A DNA stretch of 5,017 bases from Planctomicrobium sp. (GTDB taxonomy: Bacteria > Planctomycetota > Planctomycetia > Planctomycetales > Planctomycetaceae). The stretch is from positions 1-5,017 of the forward strand of contig JAJDEL010000897.1 in NCBI GenBank assembly GCA_029259835.1. Reading direction: 5' to 3'. Below the pieces are notes generated by a model. That model had not been told where the DNA came from. It did no database searches and was given only the letters and a program-made list of their open reading frames with translations. The first letter of the stretch is position 1; the number at the start of each line of letters is the position of its first letter. Both the position numbers and the translations under genes were made by a program. Shown here piece after piece: positions 4,711 through 5,017 of this stretch.

Positions 4711-5017
4711 ATGGCACGTATTCGAGAACTCAAGGTAGCAGGATTGTCCGCGTCGCTGGGCGTCTTGGTTGTGGTGATGGCGGCTACTCTGGTTCTGTCA
4801 TTCGGCTCCTTCCGTTTGGCTGGGATTATTGCGGTCGTGGCGGCGCTATCGGGTGGATTGGAGGCTCGGTTCGCTTTGGCTGCTCGGATATCCGTTCGGA
4901 TTCATGGCTATCATTGGGACGATGGGTCTGATCGGTGTGGCAATCAACGACTCGATCGTGGTGTTGGCAGCGCTCCGCGAAGACGAGCGAGCTCGCACAG
5001 GTGATAGAGACGCAATC
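4711..5017 (+). pseudogene. RND-family efflux permease remnant (5'-truncated, frameshifted, runs off the window)
   Basis: RND inner-membrane pumps of about 1,000 residues export drugs or metals with proton exchange. Here recognisable RND sequence begins only about RELKVAGLSASLG (from about 4723) and continues as the hydrophobic [21 protein letters not shown], typical of TM helix 10. In frame 1 it breaks at about 4860 after ALSGGL. From 4862, frame 2 gives [17 protein letters not shown], then [17 protein letters not shown] and [10 protein letters not shown] to the window edge, the characteristic helix 10-11 region of this family. Removing the A at 4862 joins the frames as [13 protein letters not shown], which matches the expected family sequence. 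About 800 N-terminal residues (the first membrane half and most of the porter domains) are absent, and the lipoprotein gene lies where they should be. An unbroken frame across 4561-5004 exists but is a chance join with no family match on its left side and the wrong frame on its right. Non-functional as read. Confidence 0.8.

Noticed and set aside
4561..5004. A single 147-codon protein
   Set aside because: Its left part is an out-of-frame reading of the lipoprotein gene, its middle is RND sequence, and its right part is RND sequence read in the wrong frame. It is an accidental join and not one gene.
1..5017. CRISPR array, tRNA or rRNA genes, transposase
   Set aside because: No regularly spaced repeats, no cloverleaf or rRNA-like sequence, and no transposase motif were seen in either strand.

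Overview
The window looks like chromosomal DNA of a planctomycete-type bacterium (Planctomycetota). This is an inference from protein flavour: a characteristic MBL-fold hydrolase N-terminus, an HpcH/HpaI aldolase, a CimA, a small Cys-anchored lipoprotein with a Ser/Thr/Pro/Asp linker, and an RND efflux permease remnant. Base composition is mid-range and Shine-Dalgarno sites are mostly weak. No mobile element, CRISPR array, tRNA or rRNA was recognised.

Left part (1-1029, minus strand). Two genes are read leftwards. A complete HpcH/HpaI-family class II aldolase (232-1029) is followed 69 bases downstream by the first 54 codons of an MBL-fold metallo-hydrolase (1-162) that leaves the window.

Centre (1030-3111, plus strand). 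A full-length citramalate synthase gene, cimA (1531-3111), catalyses the first step of the pyruvate/citramalate route to isoleucine. The roughly 500 bases in front of it hold no convincing conventional gene but do hold the most interesting signal in the window. A 28-codon ORF (1340-1426) has nine isoleucine codons, including an ATT-ATT-ATT run. Its stop codon lies inside an RNA segment (1420-1428) that is perfectly complementary to the 5' arm of a strong intrinsic terminator (1447-1483), placed 47 bases before the cimA start. This has all the parts of classical ribosome-mediated transcription attenuation, with control codons that match the end product of the enzyme it precedes.

Right part (3112-5017, plus strand). 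A stand-alone HNH endonuclease gene (3275-3814) is followed by a 334-base spacer with several small inverted repeats. Two damaged genes come next. The first is a lipoprotein gene (4149-4643) split by one in-frame TAA in its linker. The second is an RND efflux-pump remnant (4711 to beyond the window) that lacks everything before about TM helix 10 and carries a one-base insertion near 4862. The stretch from about 4149 onward therefore looks like a decaying segment, unless the two point lesions are sequence errors.
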